DNA of 64,000 nucleotides. Source: Fremontodendron californicum. Lineage: Eukaryota; Streptophyta; Magnoliopsida; Malvales; Malvaceae. Below the pieces are notes generated by a model. It ran no database searches. It was given only the letters and a program-made list of their open reading frames with translations, and was not told the DNA's origin. Position 1 is the first letter of the stretch, and every line of letters starts with the position of its first letter. Where the stretch lies: contig JAULJL010000002.1 in the NCBI GenBank assembly GCA_030761205.1, positions 21,307,010-21,371,009 of the forward strand, in the 5' to 3' direction. Positions 34,262 to 44,639 of this stretch are shown here, piece after piece. A program made the position numbers and the translations under genes.

Positions 34262-34807
34262 ATAAATTTTGGTACGTATGAGAAAGGTGGCCTTGTCACA
34301 CAGGTGAAATAGCCCAAGGTGTTGAATTTCAAGCCATTTAGAGAAGCTCTTAAATATTCTAGTGATTTTCTTCTGAGTGAATTCTAGAAGTTCAATCGCC
34401 CACCTATCCTGCCCGTAACATTCCAAGCACTGGATAAATTTATTTCTGAATTTGGTCGCTTCCCTGTTGCTGCTAACATCAATGAGTGCATCGGAGAGGG
34501 AAAAATGGAAGATATTAACCCACAACTTTTGAGGCACTTTGACTTTAGTGCCAGGGTAGTACGGAATCCCATGGCTGCCATGGTTGGAGGAATTGTGGGA
34601 CAAGAAGTTTTCAAAGCATGTTTTGGAAAATTTCATTCTCTTTTCCAGTTCTTCTATTTTGACTTGGGGAAGCTACTTCTTGATGAACCTTTGGATCCTA
34701 GTGATTTTAAACCATTGAATAGCCATTATGATGCACAAATATTACTGTTTGGCTCCAAACTTTAGAAGAAGCTAGGGGATGCAATGTTAATAGTTGGATT
34801 TGGAACT
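34262..34807 (+). pseudogene. Captured ubiquitin-activating enzyme E1 fragment
   Basis: In frame with the enolase piece, the sequence becomes the plant UBA1-type E1, from the inactive adenylation half to the start of the active one: FGTYEKGGLVTQVK, LNFKPFREALK, RPPILPVTFQALDKF, a short deletion, then LLRHFDFSARVVRNPMAAM, GGIVGQEVFKACFGKFH, LFQFFYFD, EPLDPSDFKPLNS, YDAQILLFGSKL and the KKLGDA start of the second nucleotide-binding fold. In-frame TAG codons at 34310-34312, 34385-34387 and 34763-34765. E1 activates ubiquitin with ATP; this piece lacks the ATP-binding and catalytic-Cys regions. Intronless. Non-functional as an E1. Confidence 0.9.
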
Positions 34808-35314
34808 GTAAAAAAGTATTTGCTCCAGAGTGGACTGCAAAAATATCTGAATCAACAAGGCTTCAATATTGTTGGTTATGGCTGCACAACTTGTATTAGG
34901 AATTCTGGAGAACTTGGTGAGTCAGTTGTTTCTGCAATTTCAGAAAATGATCTCATTGCTGTAGCAATTTTTTATAGGAACAGAAATTTTGAAGGTCATA
35001 ATCATCCATTAACAAAAGCTAACTATCTTGCTTCACCCCTATTAGTAGTTGCCTATGCCCTTGTTATCACTGTTGATATTGACTTTGAGAAAGAGCCCAT
35101 AGGAACAGGAAAGGATGGGAAAATAATATATTTCAAGGATATATGGCCTAGCAATGAAGAAATTGCACAGGTTGTCCAATCTAGTGTGTTACCCGATATG
35201 TTCAAGAGCACATATGAAGCTATCACAAAGGGAAATTCTATGTGGAATCAGCTTTCTGTCCCTGCTTCCACTCTCTATTCTTGGAATCCAAACTCAACAT
35301 ACATTCATGAGCCT
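34808..35314 (+). pseudogene. Captured aconitase fragment
   Basis: Still in the same frame: VKKYLLQSGLQKYLNQQGF, NIVGYGCTTCIRNSGEL, ANYLASPLLVVAYAL, VDIDFEKEPIGTGKDGK, FKDIWPSNEEIAQVV, SSVLPDMFKSTYEAITKG, MWNQLSVPASTLYSW and STYIHEP. This is the central region of plant aconitate hydratase (citrate-isocitrate isomerase), including the CTTC pair that holds two of the three cysteines of the iron-sulphur cluster. About 169 codons with no stop or frameshift. The join to the E1 piece is at a GFGT/GSG-like sequence common to both families. Intronless. After YIHEP the frame runs through 30 codons of element sequence to a TGA at 35405-35407. Confidence 0.93.
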
Positions 35315-35402
35315 GACCTTTTACAAAAAATTCACATATTATTTCAATCGCTGTTTTCATTGTTTGATCCTTGGGGACAAGGATCTTCTGAGGAAGGGGG
35401 AA

Positions 35403-35846
35403 TGTGATGGAATTGATAAAGGCTGGAAATCAAAGAGGATGTGGGAATGAGCTCGCTTGGACTGACACTGAGCTGTGGCAACAGGGGCTGACCACTATCA
35501 AAGAGAAGGAAGCTGAGCTAACAAAGCTGAAGCTGGGAACCAGCAAGATAAACAATGACAAGCTGGAAGTTGGTGAGATGAATGTTGATGAGCTGGAGCT
35601 ACCAAGCTGACTGTTAGCAATGAGGAGGAGCATCTATAACAATTTGCTAAGCTAGCAAGCATCTAGAAGCTGGTGGATAAATTTTAATAGGACAGCTGTT
35701 AAATTGTTATTGTTAGATTCTATATATATACCAATACTGTGTATTGAAGAGTTATGAATGAAAAACTTATCAATTTCTTCTCTAAATTCCCTCTTTCTCT
35801 TCTCTGGTCTCTTCTCTCTTATCTGCAAAAATATTATTCTGTTACA
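35403..35846 (+). repeat. 3' LTR of the gene-capturing element
   Basis: 444 bp, same length as the 5' copy with about 20 substitutions. Preceded by the purine tract ending 35402. Confidence 0.9.
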
Positions 35847-36889
35847 AAGGATTTGCAGGAAAAATGTAAAGTATTTAGATGGATTTTTTCTGGGACATAG
35901 GCATTTGAAGGATCACACGATCCTGTCTTTCAAGTTGTTCTCAAGAACATCATTAACAGAGTAGAAAGCGTATTAGTTGCAGGCAGTTTTGCCCAACCAT
36001 TTCCAAGTGAACAACGTACAACTGACCCACTAAAATGATGAGATGCTAGGAGGACAAAACTTTATTGAACCGAACGAAAAAACTTCTTAATTAGACTATA
36101 AAGGACATGAAAGGTTGCGTGATAAATCAGGGAGATGTCTAGATAACTAGATATGAAACACTTGCTTTTCTTGATTTCTCTTGCTGATTGATTAGAGGAG
36201 ACATTTCTAAGGCAAGAATAAATTATTTTCTTGTTATGGAAACATGATTAGTGTAATTCCTGAGGGATATGTAAAAATCCCTTTTCTTTCGATCACAAAT
36301 TCTGAACCCAAGTTTCTTTCGAAAAGGAACGAACAAATTAGATTTTTTCCCCTTGTTCCAGGCATCAACTTGCAAGACAAAGCCCAGTACTAGTAGCTCT
36401 AGTCACAATCAGACCTATCACAAACCACCAAATTGGCACTTGAACAAGTGATCAAATTGTTGCAGACAAACAAAGAACAAAAACTTGGCTGCCACCTCAA
36501 ATTTGAAAGGGTGGTTCCACAAACTTTCTCTTCATCAGTTTTCATTTGTGGTTGCATTTAGCAATCAGCAAAGTAAGGGCACGATCTCATTACGTGGCCA
36601 GCAGTGTAACAAGCCTTGCAAAGGACGAACCATACTTTACCTCCAATATCTTTAATGGCAGTTCCTACAAAATTTGCTTATACCAAACCAAACTAACCTT
36701 CGTGTTTTCAGTAAATTGAGATTTGAGAATTAGATAAGAAGAGGTAAAAAAATGAGTTTCAAATTGAAACTCAAAGAGGATTGTGCCTCCTGCCCTCTTA
36801 TTGATCCATGGTCTGGAAAATGATTTAAGAATAAGATCAACTAAAAAAAAAACCCGCACTATGTTGTAGGTGAAACGATTCACTTTCTA
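35847..36889. other. Intergenic, former promoter side of the second SAUR copy
   Basis: Starts with the right target-site copy. 35900-35945 carries a block (CACACGATCCTGTCTTTCAA) similar to blocks upstream of the other SAUR copies, so this was the distal promoter before the LTR element inserted. The rest is unremarkable; no gene recognised. Confidence 0.45.
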
Positions 36890-39800
36890 TTTTTTGTAAT
36901 AGTGATGATAACAATGTTATGAACACATAAATTAATAATGTATAAAATTAATTATTAACATGAAAAAATTTATATAAATTTATAATATTTTGAAAACAGA
37001 AAAAAATAACAAGAACACGTAATGACAAATTATGCAAAATATGTCATGAATTGAGACACGACACGAACAGACATTTTTTTTTAAATTAAATCACAATGAC
37101 AAACTATGTAATATATATGAGATGATTGAGACACGACACGAACACAACATAGAAAAAATAATTAAAACACAACACGAAAAATAATATGAACACGACACAA
37201 ATACATGAATACAAGAACGTATAAAAATTTATATAAATTTATAATACTTTATATAAATTGTTAACGTGTAAAAATTTATATAAATCTTAATACTTTAAAA
37301 ACACAAAAAAAAAAAAAAAATAACACGAACACACAAAATTTTTTCTAAATTGAATAACTATGACAAATTATGTAAAATATGTCATGAATTGAGACATGAC
37401 ACGAATATAATATAGGAAAAATAATTAAAGCACAATACGAAAAATAACATGAATACGACACGAATGTGTGAAAATATACATAAAATGAATTATTAATGTG
37501 TAAATTTTTTTTTATAAATTTATAATAGTTTATATAAACTATTGTGTAAAACTAATTATTAACGTTTAAACATTTAACAAATTTATAATACTTTGAAAAC
37601 ACAAAAAAAATACGAACACGTCACGAACACAATTTTTTCATTAAATTGAATCATTATGATAAATTATGCAAAATATTTCATAAATTGAGAGACGACACGA
37701 ACACACAAATTTTTCTTTAAATTGAACCACAACGACAAAATAATGTAAAATATGAGATGAATTAAGACACGACACCAACACAAAGTTGCAAAAATAATTA
37801 AAACACAACACAAAAAATAACATGAACACGACACGAATATACGAATTATTAACGTGTAAAATTTTATATAAATTTATAATACTTTGCAAAACAGAAAAAT
37901 AAAACGTACACGAACACAACATAGAAAAAATAATGAAAACACGACACGAAAAATAACACAAACACGATACGGATACACGAACGTTTAAAAATATACATAA
38001 AATGAATTATTAACGGTAAAAATTGATATAAAATTATAATACTTTAAACACAAAAAATAACACGAACACATAAATTTTTCTCTTTCTTTCCTTCCTTCCT
38101 ACCATCTTTCTTTCCTTTTTTCTTTTTTCTTTTTTCTTTTTCTTTTTCTTTTTCTTTTTCTCTCTCTACCCCTTAACAACCCCCCAAAAAATGAAGGGGG
38201 TGACATGGTCACCTTACTTTTGCATCAAAAAATGCAAAATTTATTGTATGGATGAAAAAGAAAAGAAAGAAAACAGGTTAAAGGTTAACAAAAGGACGTG
38301 AGGGATAGAAATCAAAGGTTTAATTTAGGTATGTGTTTTACTGTTTTGTGCGTGAAAAATATACTTTAAAAAACAGAGAGCTCGTGCCATGTAGGCATTA
38401 TCCATATTCTTAAAAACATCTCAAATTTATTGGATGGATTTATAATATTTTAAAAACACAAAAAATAACACGAACACATAAATTTTTCTCTAAATTGAAT
38501 CATTATGACAAATTATGCAAAATATGTCTTGAATTGAGATACGACATGAACACGCAAATTTTTCTTTAAATTGAATCACAATGACAAACTACGTAAAATA
38601 TGAGATGAATTGAGACACGACACGAACACAACATAGGAAAATAATTAAACATAACACGCAAAATACACATGAACACGACACGAATACACGAACGTATAAA
38701 AATATACATAAAATGAACAGGACACGAATAAACAAACGTGTAAAAATATACATAAAACGAATTATTAACGTCTAAAAATTTATATAATTTTTTATACTCT
38801 GAAAACACAAAAAAATAACACGAACAAATCACGAACACACAAATTTTTCTCTAAATTGAATCACTATGAAAAGTTATGAAAAATATGTCATGAATTGAGA
38901 CATGACATGAACACAAGATAGAAAAAATAATTAAAATGCAACTCGAAAAATATTTTGAAAACACAAAAAAACAAATACACTTTAAAAAACGACACGAATA
39001 CACGAACGTATAAAAATATACATAAAACGAATTATTAACGTATAATTTTTTTATGAATTTATAATATTTTATATAAATTATTAACGTATAAAACTAATTA
39101 TTAACGGGTAAAAATGTATATAAATTATAATATTATGAAAACACAAAAAAAAAAAAAAAATAGCACGAACATACAATTTTTTCTCTAAATTGAATAACCA
39201 TGATAAATTATACAAAATATGTCATAAATTGAGACGCGACACGAACACAACATAGGAAAACAACATAGAAAAGATAATTAAAACACAACACGAAAAGTAA
39301 CATGAACACGACACGAATATACGAACTTGTAAAAATATACATAAAACGAATTATTAACGTATAAAAATTGATATAAATTTATAATACTTTAAAAATACAA
39401 AAAATAAAATAACATGAACATGAACATGTCACGAACACACAAAAATTTCTACACGATACGAACACATAAAATTTTCTCTAAATTGAATCACAATGGCAAA
39501 CTATATAAAATATGAGATGAATTGAGAGATGACACAAACACAACATAGAAAAATAATTAAAACACAACACGAAAAGTAACATGAGCACGACAGAAATATA
39601 CGAACGTATAAACATATACATAAAACGAATTATTAACGTGTAAAAGTTGATATAAATTTATAATACTTTAAAAATACGAAAAAATAAAACTAACATGAAC
39701 ATGTCACGAACACACAAAATTTTCTTTAAATTGAATCACAATCACAAACTATGTAAAATATGAGATGAATTGAGACACGATATGAACACAACATATGAAA

Positions 39801-40080
39801 AATAACTAAAACACAACACGAAAATGAACTGAGACACGACACGAACACAAAATAGAAAAAATAATTAAAACACAATACGAAAAATAACACAAACACGATA
39901 CGAATACACGAACGTTTAAAAATATTCATAAAATGAATTATAACACAAACACGATACGAATACACGAACATTTTAAAATATACATGAAACAAATTATTAA
40001 TGTGTAAAAAATAATATAAATTTATAATACTTTAAACAAAACAAAAAATTAACACGAATACAAAAAAAATCCTCTTTTCT
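36890..40080. repeat. 3.2-kb array of hAT-MITE-related repeats with pyrimidine blocks
   Basis: Dozens of imperfect copies of motifs such as GACACGACACGAACAC, AATAATTAAAACACAACACG, ATATACATAAAACGAATTAT and TTGAATCACAATGACAAA, spaced about 200-300 bp in variable order. The same motifs, reverse-complemented, make up the hAT-type MITE at 43394-43617. Two higher-order units are suggested: each ends in a CT-rich run (38075-38165; 40070-40160) followed by a similar CAAAAAATGCAAAATTTAT-type block (38220-38250; 40205-40235). Minus-strand ORFs of 88-106 codons here are by-products of the repeats. No gene. Confidence 0.8.
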
Positions 40081-40904
40081 TTCTTTCTTCCATATTTCTC
40101 TTCTTATTTATTTATTTATTTATTTTTTCTTTCTCCTTTCATTTCTTTCTCTTTCCTACAACACAACAAAAAAAAAAGTTGAAGCAACGTGGATAGGCTA
40201 GGTTTGCTTCAAAAAATACAAAATTTATCTTTTGGATTAGAAAACAAAAAAAAAAAAGAAAAAAAAAGAGCACCTAGACAATGATATCTAGAATATTAAG
40301 CCTTATATGATTTTTAGCATTTTGTAGACTTAGACAAGGTGTAGCAAATATGCCCTGAGGATGAATCCAGAGTTTAATCTAATTAATTGATACAATCACT
40401 CTTAAAAAATAATATTTAGTGGATATGAGATTTGAATCCCAACAATAACATTCTCCTGTTTTCAAGCTGCCACATCCCTGTACCAAAAAAAAAAAATGTC
40501 GGATGATGTTGGAAAAAGGTTGTCGTACATGTACCAATGATTGCATTGTAATGAGTTAATTAACTCATGCGAGTGCTTATAACATGGAAATAGAGAAGAT
40601 AAAATGGGGAAACGAACCAGAGGACGTAATTTTGATACTTGCAATTGAAAAAAACAAGGATTTTTGTCCTTTTTTCTCTTTTTTCATAAAAATACAAAAT
40701 TACAATATGATTCTTTGATTTGAATCATGGCTAATTAGGACTCGGCTCCTCTCCAGCCCATTTAATGGACTGGAGAGGTCAGTCCATACAGATCTTTAAA
40801 AGTAAAATAAACGTTTTTATATTTTTAACGGGCAAATTTAATAGTAACGACAAATTGGAAGTAGTATTTTACAAATCTAACAGTAACGGGCCTGGCAGGA
40901 AACA
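40081..40904. other. Intergenic; possible SINE tail at 40425-40496
   Basis: Begins with the second pyrimidine block and its following sequence. At 40425-40496 a B-box-like GATTTGAATCCC is followed by CCCTGTACC and an A-run, similar in order to the SINE-like element at 18135-18257, but no A-box is clear. Nothing else recognised. Confidence 0.3.
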
Positions 40905-41376
40905 ATATATTTTACCAGTAAAGCTGTTATTGTCTATCTGAAATTGCTCCAACTGAGCAGCCGTAAGCCATTGATATTGAATCTAGCAATTCCCCAGCGA
41001 ACCTATTGTTTTTAGCTCTGACGAGCATAACTTTTGGTAAAGACCATAATCCATTAGGGAAGTCACCAAAAAATCCATTGTTTTGAACTTGAAAATTTTC
41101 AAGATTCAAGCACTCAGAAATGGACTCAGCTATTGAGCCATTGAAGAAATTTGTATGGAGACTGAGGAATTTAAGGCCTTTTCCATCACAAATACCGCTT
41201 GGAAATGACCCCAAGAGCTTGTTCTCTGAGATGTCAAAAGAAACCAAGTTCATTAGAGAAGAGCCGAGTGTTTGCGGAAGCTTACCAGTCAGATTGTTCT
41301 GAGAAAGGTCCAAAGTGATCAAATTTTGTAAACCCACAACAGATTCAAGGATTTCACCAAGAAAAACCAGACCTTA
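40905..41376 (-). pseudogene. LRR receptor-like kinase fragment (extracellular repeats only)
   Basis: Minus strand reads about 155 residues of plant-type leucine-rich repeats: GLQNLITLDLSQNNLTGKLP, NLVSFDISENKLLGSFPSGI, GLKFLSLHTNFFNGSI, NLENFQVQNNGFFGDFP and MLVRAKNNRFAGEL. Each follows the LxxLxLxxNxLxGxxP pattern. It most resembles the subfamily annotated as probably inactive LRR receptor kinases. Near 40965 a 1-nt shift breaks the frame, after which LEQFQIDNNSFTGKI is readable in another frame to about 40905. There is no signal peptide, transmembrane segment or kinase domain, and both edges stop abruptly. A displaced fragment, not a gene. Confidence 0.82.
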
Positions 41377-41751
41377 GTTAACAGAAAGTAAACAATCTTT
41401 TATTTTGGACTGTTTCAAAATAAACGATTTTCAGGATAAATGGAATGTTTACATCTCAACCCTTTATTATTATTATACTACAGGTGTCATCAAGATCTGT
41501 ATGGACTTGAGAGGAGACGGATCCGCTTAATTGAATCTGAATTTTTCAAATGCTTCAACCACGTGGAATTCGAACAGGAAAGCATCTATTTTGCTTTGTC
41601 CAGCATAAAACAACGAAGTCCCCATGGTTTTGAAAAACGAATGAGCTGTTGCTGATGTTCCACCAATGAAAATAGCTGGCAATTGTGATTCTGGGCAGAA
41701 GGCGACGAGTCATCCATCATCCATTAAATAGGCAATCTTCAATGTATTGAT
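41377..41751. other. Intergenic between LRR fragment and CpG-rich MITE
   Basis: No recognised gene or repeat; A/T-rich with a short TTA run near 41465. Confidence 0.45.
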
Positions 41752-41925
41752 CAAGGATTTAAATAGCGATCGCAACGCGACGCTACGGTCGCTATTTAAC
41801 GGTTTTGGATTCCTCCGTCGATATTCACGATCGATATTTATCGCAATTGATCGCGGTAACATTCATTACGTCCGCAACCACGATAAATGCGACGCGATCG
41901 AAAAAGCGTCCGCGACTACTTGCCT
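41752..41925. mobile_element. CpG-rich MITE-like element, copy B
   Basis: Starts CAAGGATTTAAATAGCG, identical over its first 15 bases to the reverse-complemented right end of copy A. Very CG-rich (GATCGCAACGCGACG). Ends within a few bases of the stop codon of the SAUR copy to its right, so it inserted at the gene's 3' edge. Right boundary not sharp. Confidence 0.5.
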
Positions 41926-41929
41926 ATTC

Positions 41930-42219
41930 TTACCCGTTCAACTGGGAAGTAACGTTAATGAAAGTGTCTTCTCTGCATGGAATTTTCAAACCACCGATAG
42001 GGTGATCAAAGCCAAACTCTTCTTCAGCTTTACTCAACAAAGCTTGAAATGAAGGTTGGTTCAAGAAACTTACTAGAACCACAAATCTTTTCTTTTGGGT
42101 TTCCCCAACATAAACTGCGAGGACGCCTTTTGGTACTACATCTCCATTTGTTGAAGCCGCTTTACTTGCAGCAAAAATAGAACGTTGCAAAATTTGCTTG
42201 GCAAGAATCGAGTAGCCAT
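41930..42219 (-). pseudogene. SAUR auxin-induced protein, frameshift near the start
   Basis: Minus strand. The ATG at 42219 gives MATRF and then leaves the SAUR frame; the family frame (LAKQILQRS, GDVVPKGVLAVYVGETQKKRF, SFLNQPSFQALL, AEEEFGFDHPIGGLKIPCRED) begins 14 nt after the A of the ATG in a different phase. Start to stop is 290 nt, one short of 97 codons, so a single base is missing within the first five or so codons. There is no in-frame upstream ATG. The product as written would be truncated at about 30 codons. A sequencing or assembly error would give the same picture, and this is the best-preserved SAUR of the three. TATA-like sequence lies near 42320-42330. Confidence 0.82.
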
Positions 42220-42733
42220 TGCTTCTGATGATGAATGTAAGAGTTTCAAGTTTAAAAAAGATTTAAAGAGAGAAATTTTGAGCTGACTGTGATGACTGAT
42301 GAGACAGGGGGAGAAATGAGGAGATATACATAGATGGAATGGTTACAGGGAAACTGAGAGGCTAAGAATCATTTCCTAGGGTTTTCTTGTTTGGGACATA
42401 ATTCATGATAGCCTAAGCCTTTCACATGGCTTTGTTTACCAATCAATTAACAAAGATGGGGGCCTCGGAATTTATATTGTAGTATGAAAGCCAGTGGTAG
42501 ACAAGATAAAGATTAGAAATGGACAGTTGGGTGCTCGATGGCCATATATAAAGCAAACGTACCTATCTAAATTGATTAGGAACATGCTAAAGAAATATGC
42601 TTTGGGAGCTTCCAATTGCCGAGAGAATGAGACGTTCCTGAGTTACATTCTATTGTCTAAATTGGTGTTATTTTCTTTAGGATCTCTAGAATGCTACTTT
42701 AATGGAACTAATATTTTAAACAGGATAATTATC

Positions 42734-42768
<35 letters not shown>

Positions 42769-43393
42769 AAACAGGATTATCATAGTCAAATCAATATATT
42801 GTATTTCGTCTAAAACATACTTTGAAAAGATTTAGGGTTTGATCTGGAATATTCAAAGCATTGAAATTCTAACCTACGTTCATGGAGAAATCCGAAATTG
42901 GATTGTAGCCCAATAATTAAGAACTAAAAAGTGTTATGACTGACTGATATAGCATATGTGATATTCGTGTTCCTGATTTTCTTCCTTTCAAGTTTCAAAG
43001 GTTTTCTAGTTTCTTCGCACTCATTTTCCTGGAAAAATTGCTGTTATTTTTCATAGGAAAGCAAGTAGGATTCCAGGCTTAGATTGGAGCGAGATTGATG
43101 TTTTCAGGTAAGTTGCCATTACCCTATTGCTGCAAGTTCACCAGACACGAAAATTGGAGACAAGTTTATTTTGATAAGGGGTGCATCTTGTTAAGGAAGG
43201 ACTCTAGAAAGTAATGGTCGTTTTCATTCTTTATTCCAATGATTAACAGTACTTGAACAGTAACAAGCAGCTGCTAAAGGCAAGAATAAATCAGAACTTA
43301 TAACATTTCCCAACTCAAAATTACAGGCATGTGTTCCTTCGATGGATTAACTTGTAAGACAAACCCTTCTGAAGTGTGTCCTACAGGCTACAA
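42220..43393. other. Intergenic, SAUR promoter side
   Basis: Near end: SAUR 5' UTR and promoter with a CACATGGCTTTGTTTACCAA block (42424-42443) like those upstream of the other SAUR copies. An AT microsatellite is at 42739-42763. No gene recognised between 42480 and 43393; the longest ORF (113 codons from 42494) spans the microsatellite and has no family resemblance. Confidence 0.5.
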
Positions 43394-43617
43394 TAGATTT
43401 GGCAATTTGTGTATTCGTGTCGTGTTCGTGTATTTTCTCGTGTCATAATCGTGTTTAAGGTGTTTTATTTTGTATAAGTTTTGACATGTTAATAATTTGT
43501 ATTATATAGATTTTAACAAGTTCGTGTCATGTCCGTGTTTCTTTTTCGTGTTGTGTTGTGTTTTAATTATTTTTTTCATGTCACGTAATCGTGTAATGTC
43601 CAATATTGCCAGCTCTA
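43394..43617. mobile_element. hAT-type MITE
   Basis: 224 bp. Ends TAGATTTGGCAATTTG and, reverse-complemented, TAGAGCTGGCAATATTG. Flanked by an 8-bp near-duplication GGCTACAA (43386-43393) and GGCTATAA (43618-43625), the hAT size. The body is made of GTGTCGTGTTCGTG-type repeats, the same family as the array at 36890-40080. No coding capacity. Confidence 0.78.
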
Positions 43618-43625
43618 GGCTATAA

Positions 43626-44039
43626 CTAGTCCTTATCAGAACCCAACTGATTGCATTTTATCCTGGTTGTTGTCTATGACTTGTTGCAATCAAATTGTTC
43701 TATGGGAGAGAGACAATATTAAGCCTGACAACTCACGAAATTTCTGGTATGTGTTGCTATATATATGGATAACCTAACAAATGAATCCGTTTTTATCCTA
43801 TATTACTGATGGCATATTTGTTGAGTTATCTGCATATTTTGACTATTCGTTATTATATATAAAGCCTAATTCTCACCCTTTAAAAAAAAACCTTAACTCT
43901 TTAGCTAAAAGATTGGGATAAGGGGAGATAAGATGTCAAGTCAAAAGGAAATTAGTTGTAATGTATATAAAGACAGATTTGATAGCATCAGCCATCAAGC
44001 TCAAGTCACTCTATCTATATAGTTATTTGTGATAATAAT
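43626..44039. other. Intergenic, nothing recognised
   Basis: A/T-rich; no ORF, repeat or RNA gene seen. Confidence 0.45.
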
Positions 44040-44240
44040 CAGGGTTTCAAATAGCGGTGGCGTCGAGGTGTCGCAGCCGCTATTTCGTGGTAGCGACACC
44101 GTCCGCCACAGCTAAAAGGCTCAATAACGGTGTGAAAGAAATTCACACCAATAACGGCCAATCGCGGTCGCAAAAAGCGGTGTAACGAAAAATAGAGACC
44201 GTAACGGCCCGCTATTTTCGCTACACCGTTATTCATTGAA
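44040..44240. mobile_element. CpG-rich MITE-like element, copy C
   Basis: Starts CAGGGTTTCAAATAGCGG (compare CAGGGATTCAAATTGG in copy A) and is dense in CG (GGTGGCGTCGAGGTGTCGC). The interior is shared in style with copies A and B but diverged. About 200 bp. Confidence 0.45.
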
Positions 44241-44639
44241 AAAAAATTCTTATTCTAAAGTAAACTACAGCTACCAAACAAATGGCAACTAACAGGCCAA
44301 CAATGACCAAACCAAAGGCAACTAACGGGCCAACAATGACCAAACCAAAGGCAAAGACTCAAAATAAAACTTGTTTCTGTAAAATCGAAATCAAAATTCA
44401 AAACTAAACACACTAGAGGGCAAAGACCAGTGCAGGCGGACTGCGAGGGCTGTTGAAGGTAGGACGCATGCTTGGTTGAGGGTGAGACAGAGGGGAGGGA
44501 GGCTGGCTTTTAGCTAGACTTGGGGCTGGGCCAGTGTTGGTGTGTGTCTGTGAGAGAGAGTGAAAGTTTGAGAGAGGCAAAGAGCTGAGATGAGAGTAAG
44601 GAGGCTGTCGGGTTGGGGCTGGGCTATAAGTGTGAGTGT
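44241..44639. other. Intergenic with a short tandem duplication
   Basis: Contains two direct copies (44283-44352) of a 32-36 bp block with GGCCAACAATGACCAAACC. The rest, up to the LTR, is G-rich and unremarkable. Confidence 0.4.

Larger units (their letters stand above)
33129..35846 (+). mobile_element. Non-autonomous LTR retrotransposon carrying enolase, E1 and aconitase fragments
   Basis: 2718 bp. Two LTRs of 444 bp (33129-33572 and 35403-35846) begin TGT(C/G)ATGGAATTGATAAAGG and end TTACA; flanks AAGGG (33124-33128) and AAGGA (35847-35851) fit a 5-bp target duplication with one change. A degenerate tRNA-Met primer site TGGTATTTAGAGCC lies 2 nt after the 5' LTR and a purine tract GAGGAAGGGGGAA precedes the 3' LTR. 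No protease, RT or integrase. The interior is a short gag-like segment followed by intronless pieces of three host genes in element orientation and one frame. LTRs differ at roughly 20 of 444 positions by eye. The architecture resembles gene-transducing plant elements such as maize Bs1. Mobilisation would need enzymes from another gypsy-like element. Confidence 0.92.

Noticed and set aside
37641..39992. Minus-strand ORFs rich in Phe, Tyr and Cys (88-106 codons)
   Set aside because: By-products of the GTGTCGTGTTCGTG-type repeat array; no protein family.
42494..42835. 113-codon plus ORF
   Set aside because: Runs through an AT microsatellite (Tyr-Ile repeats) and has no family resemblance.
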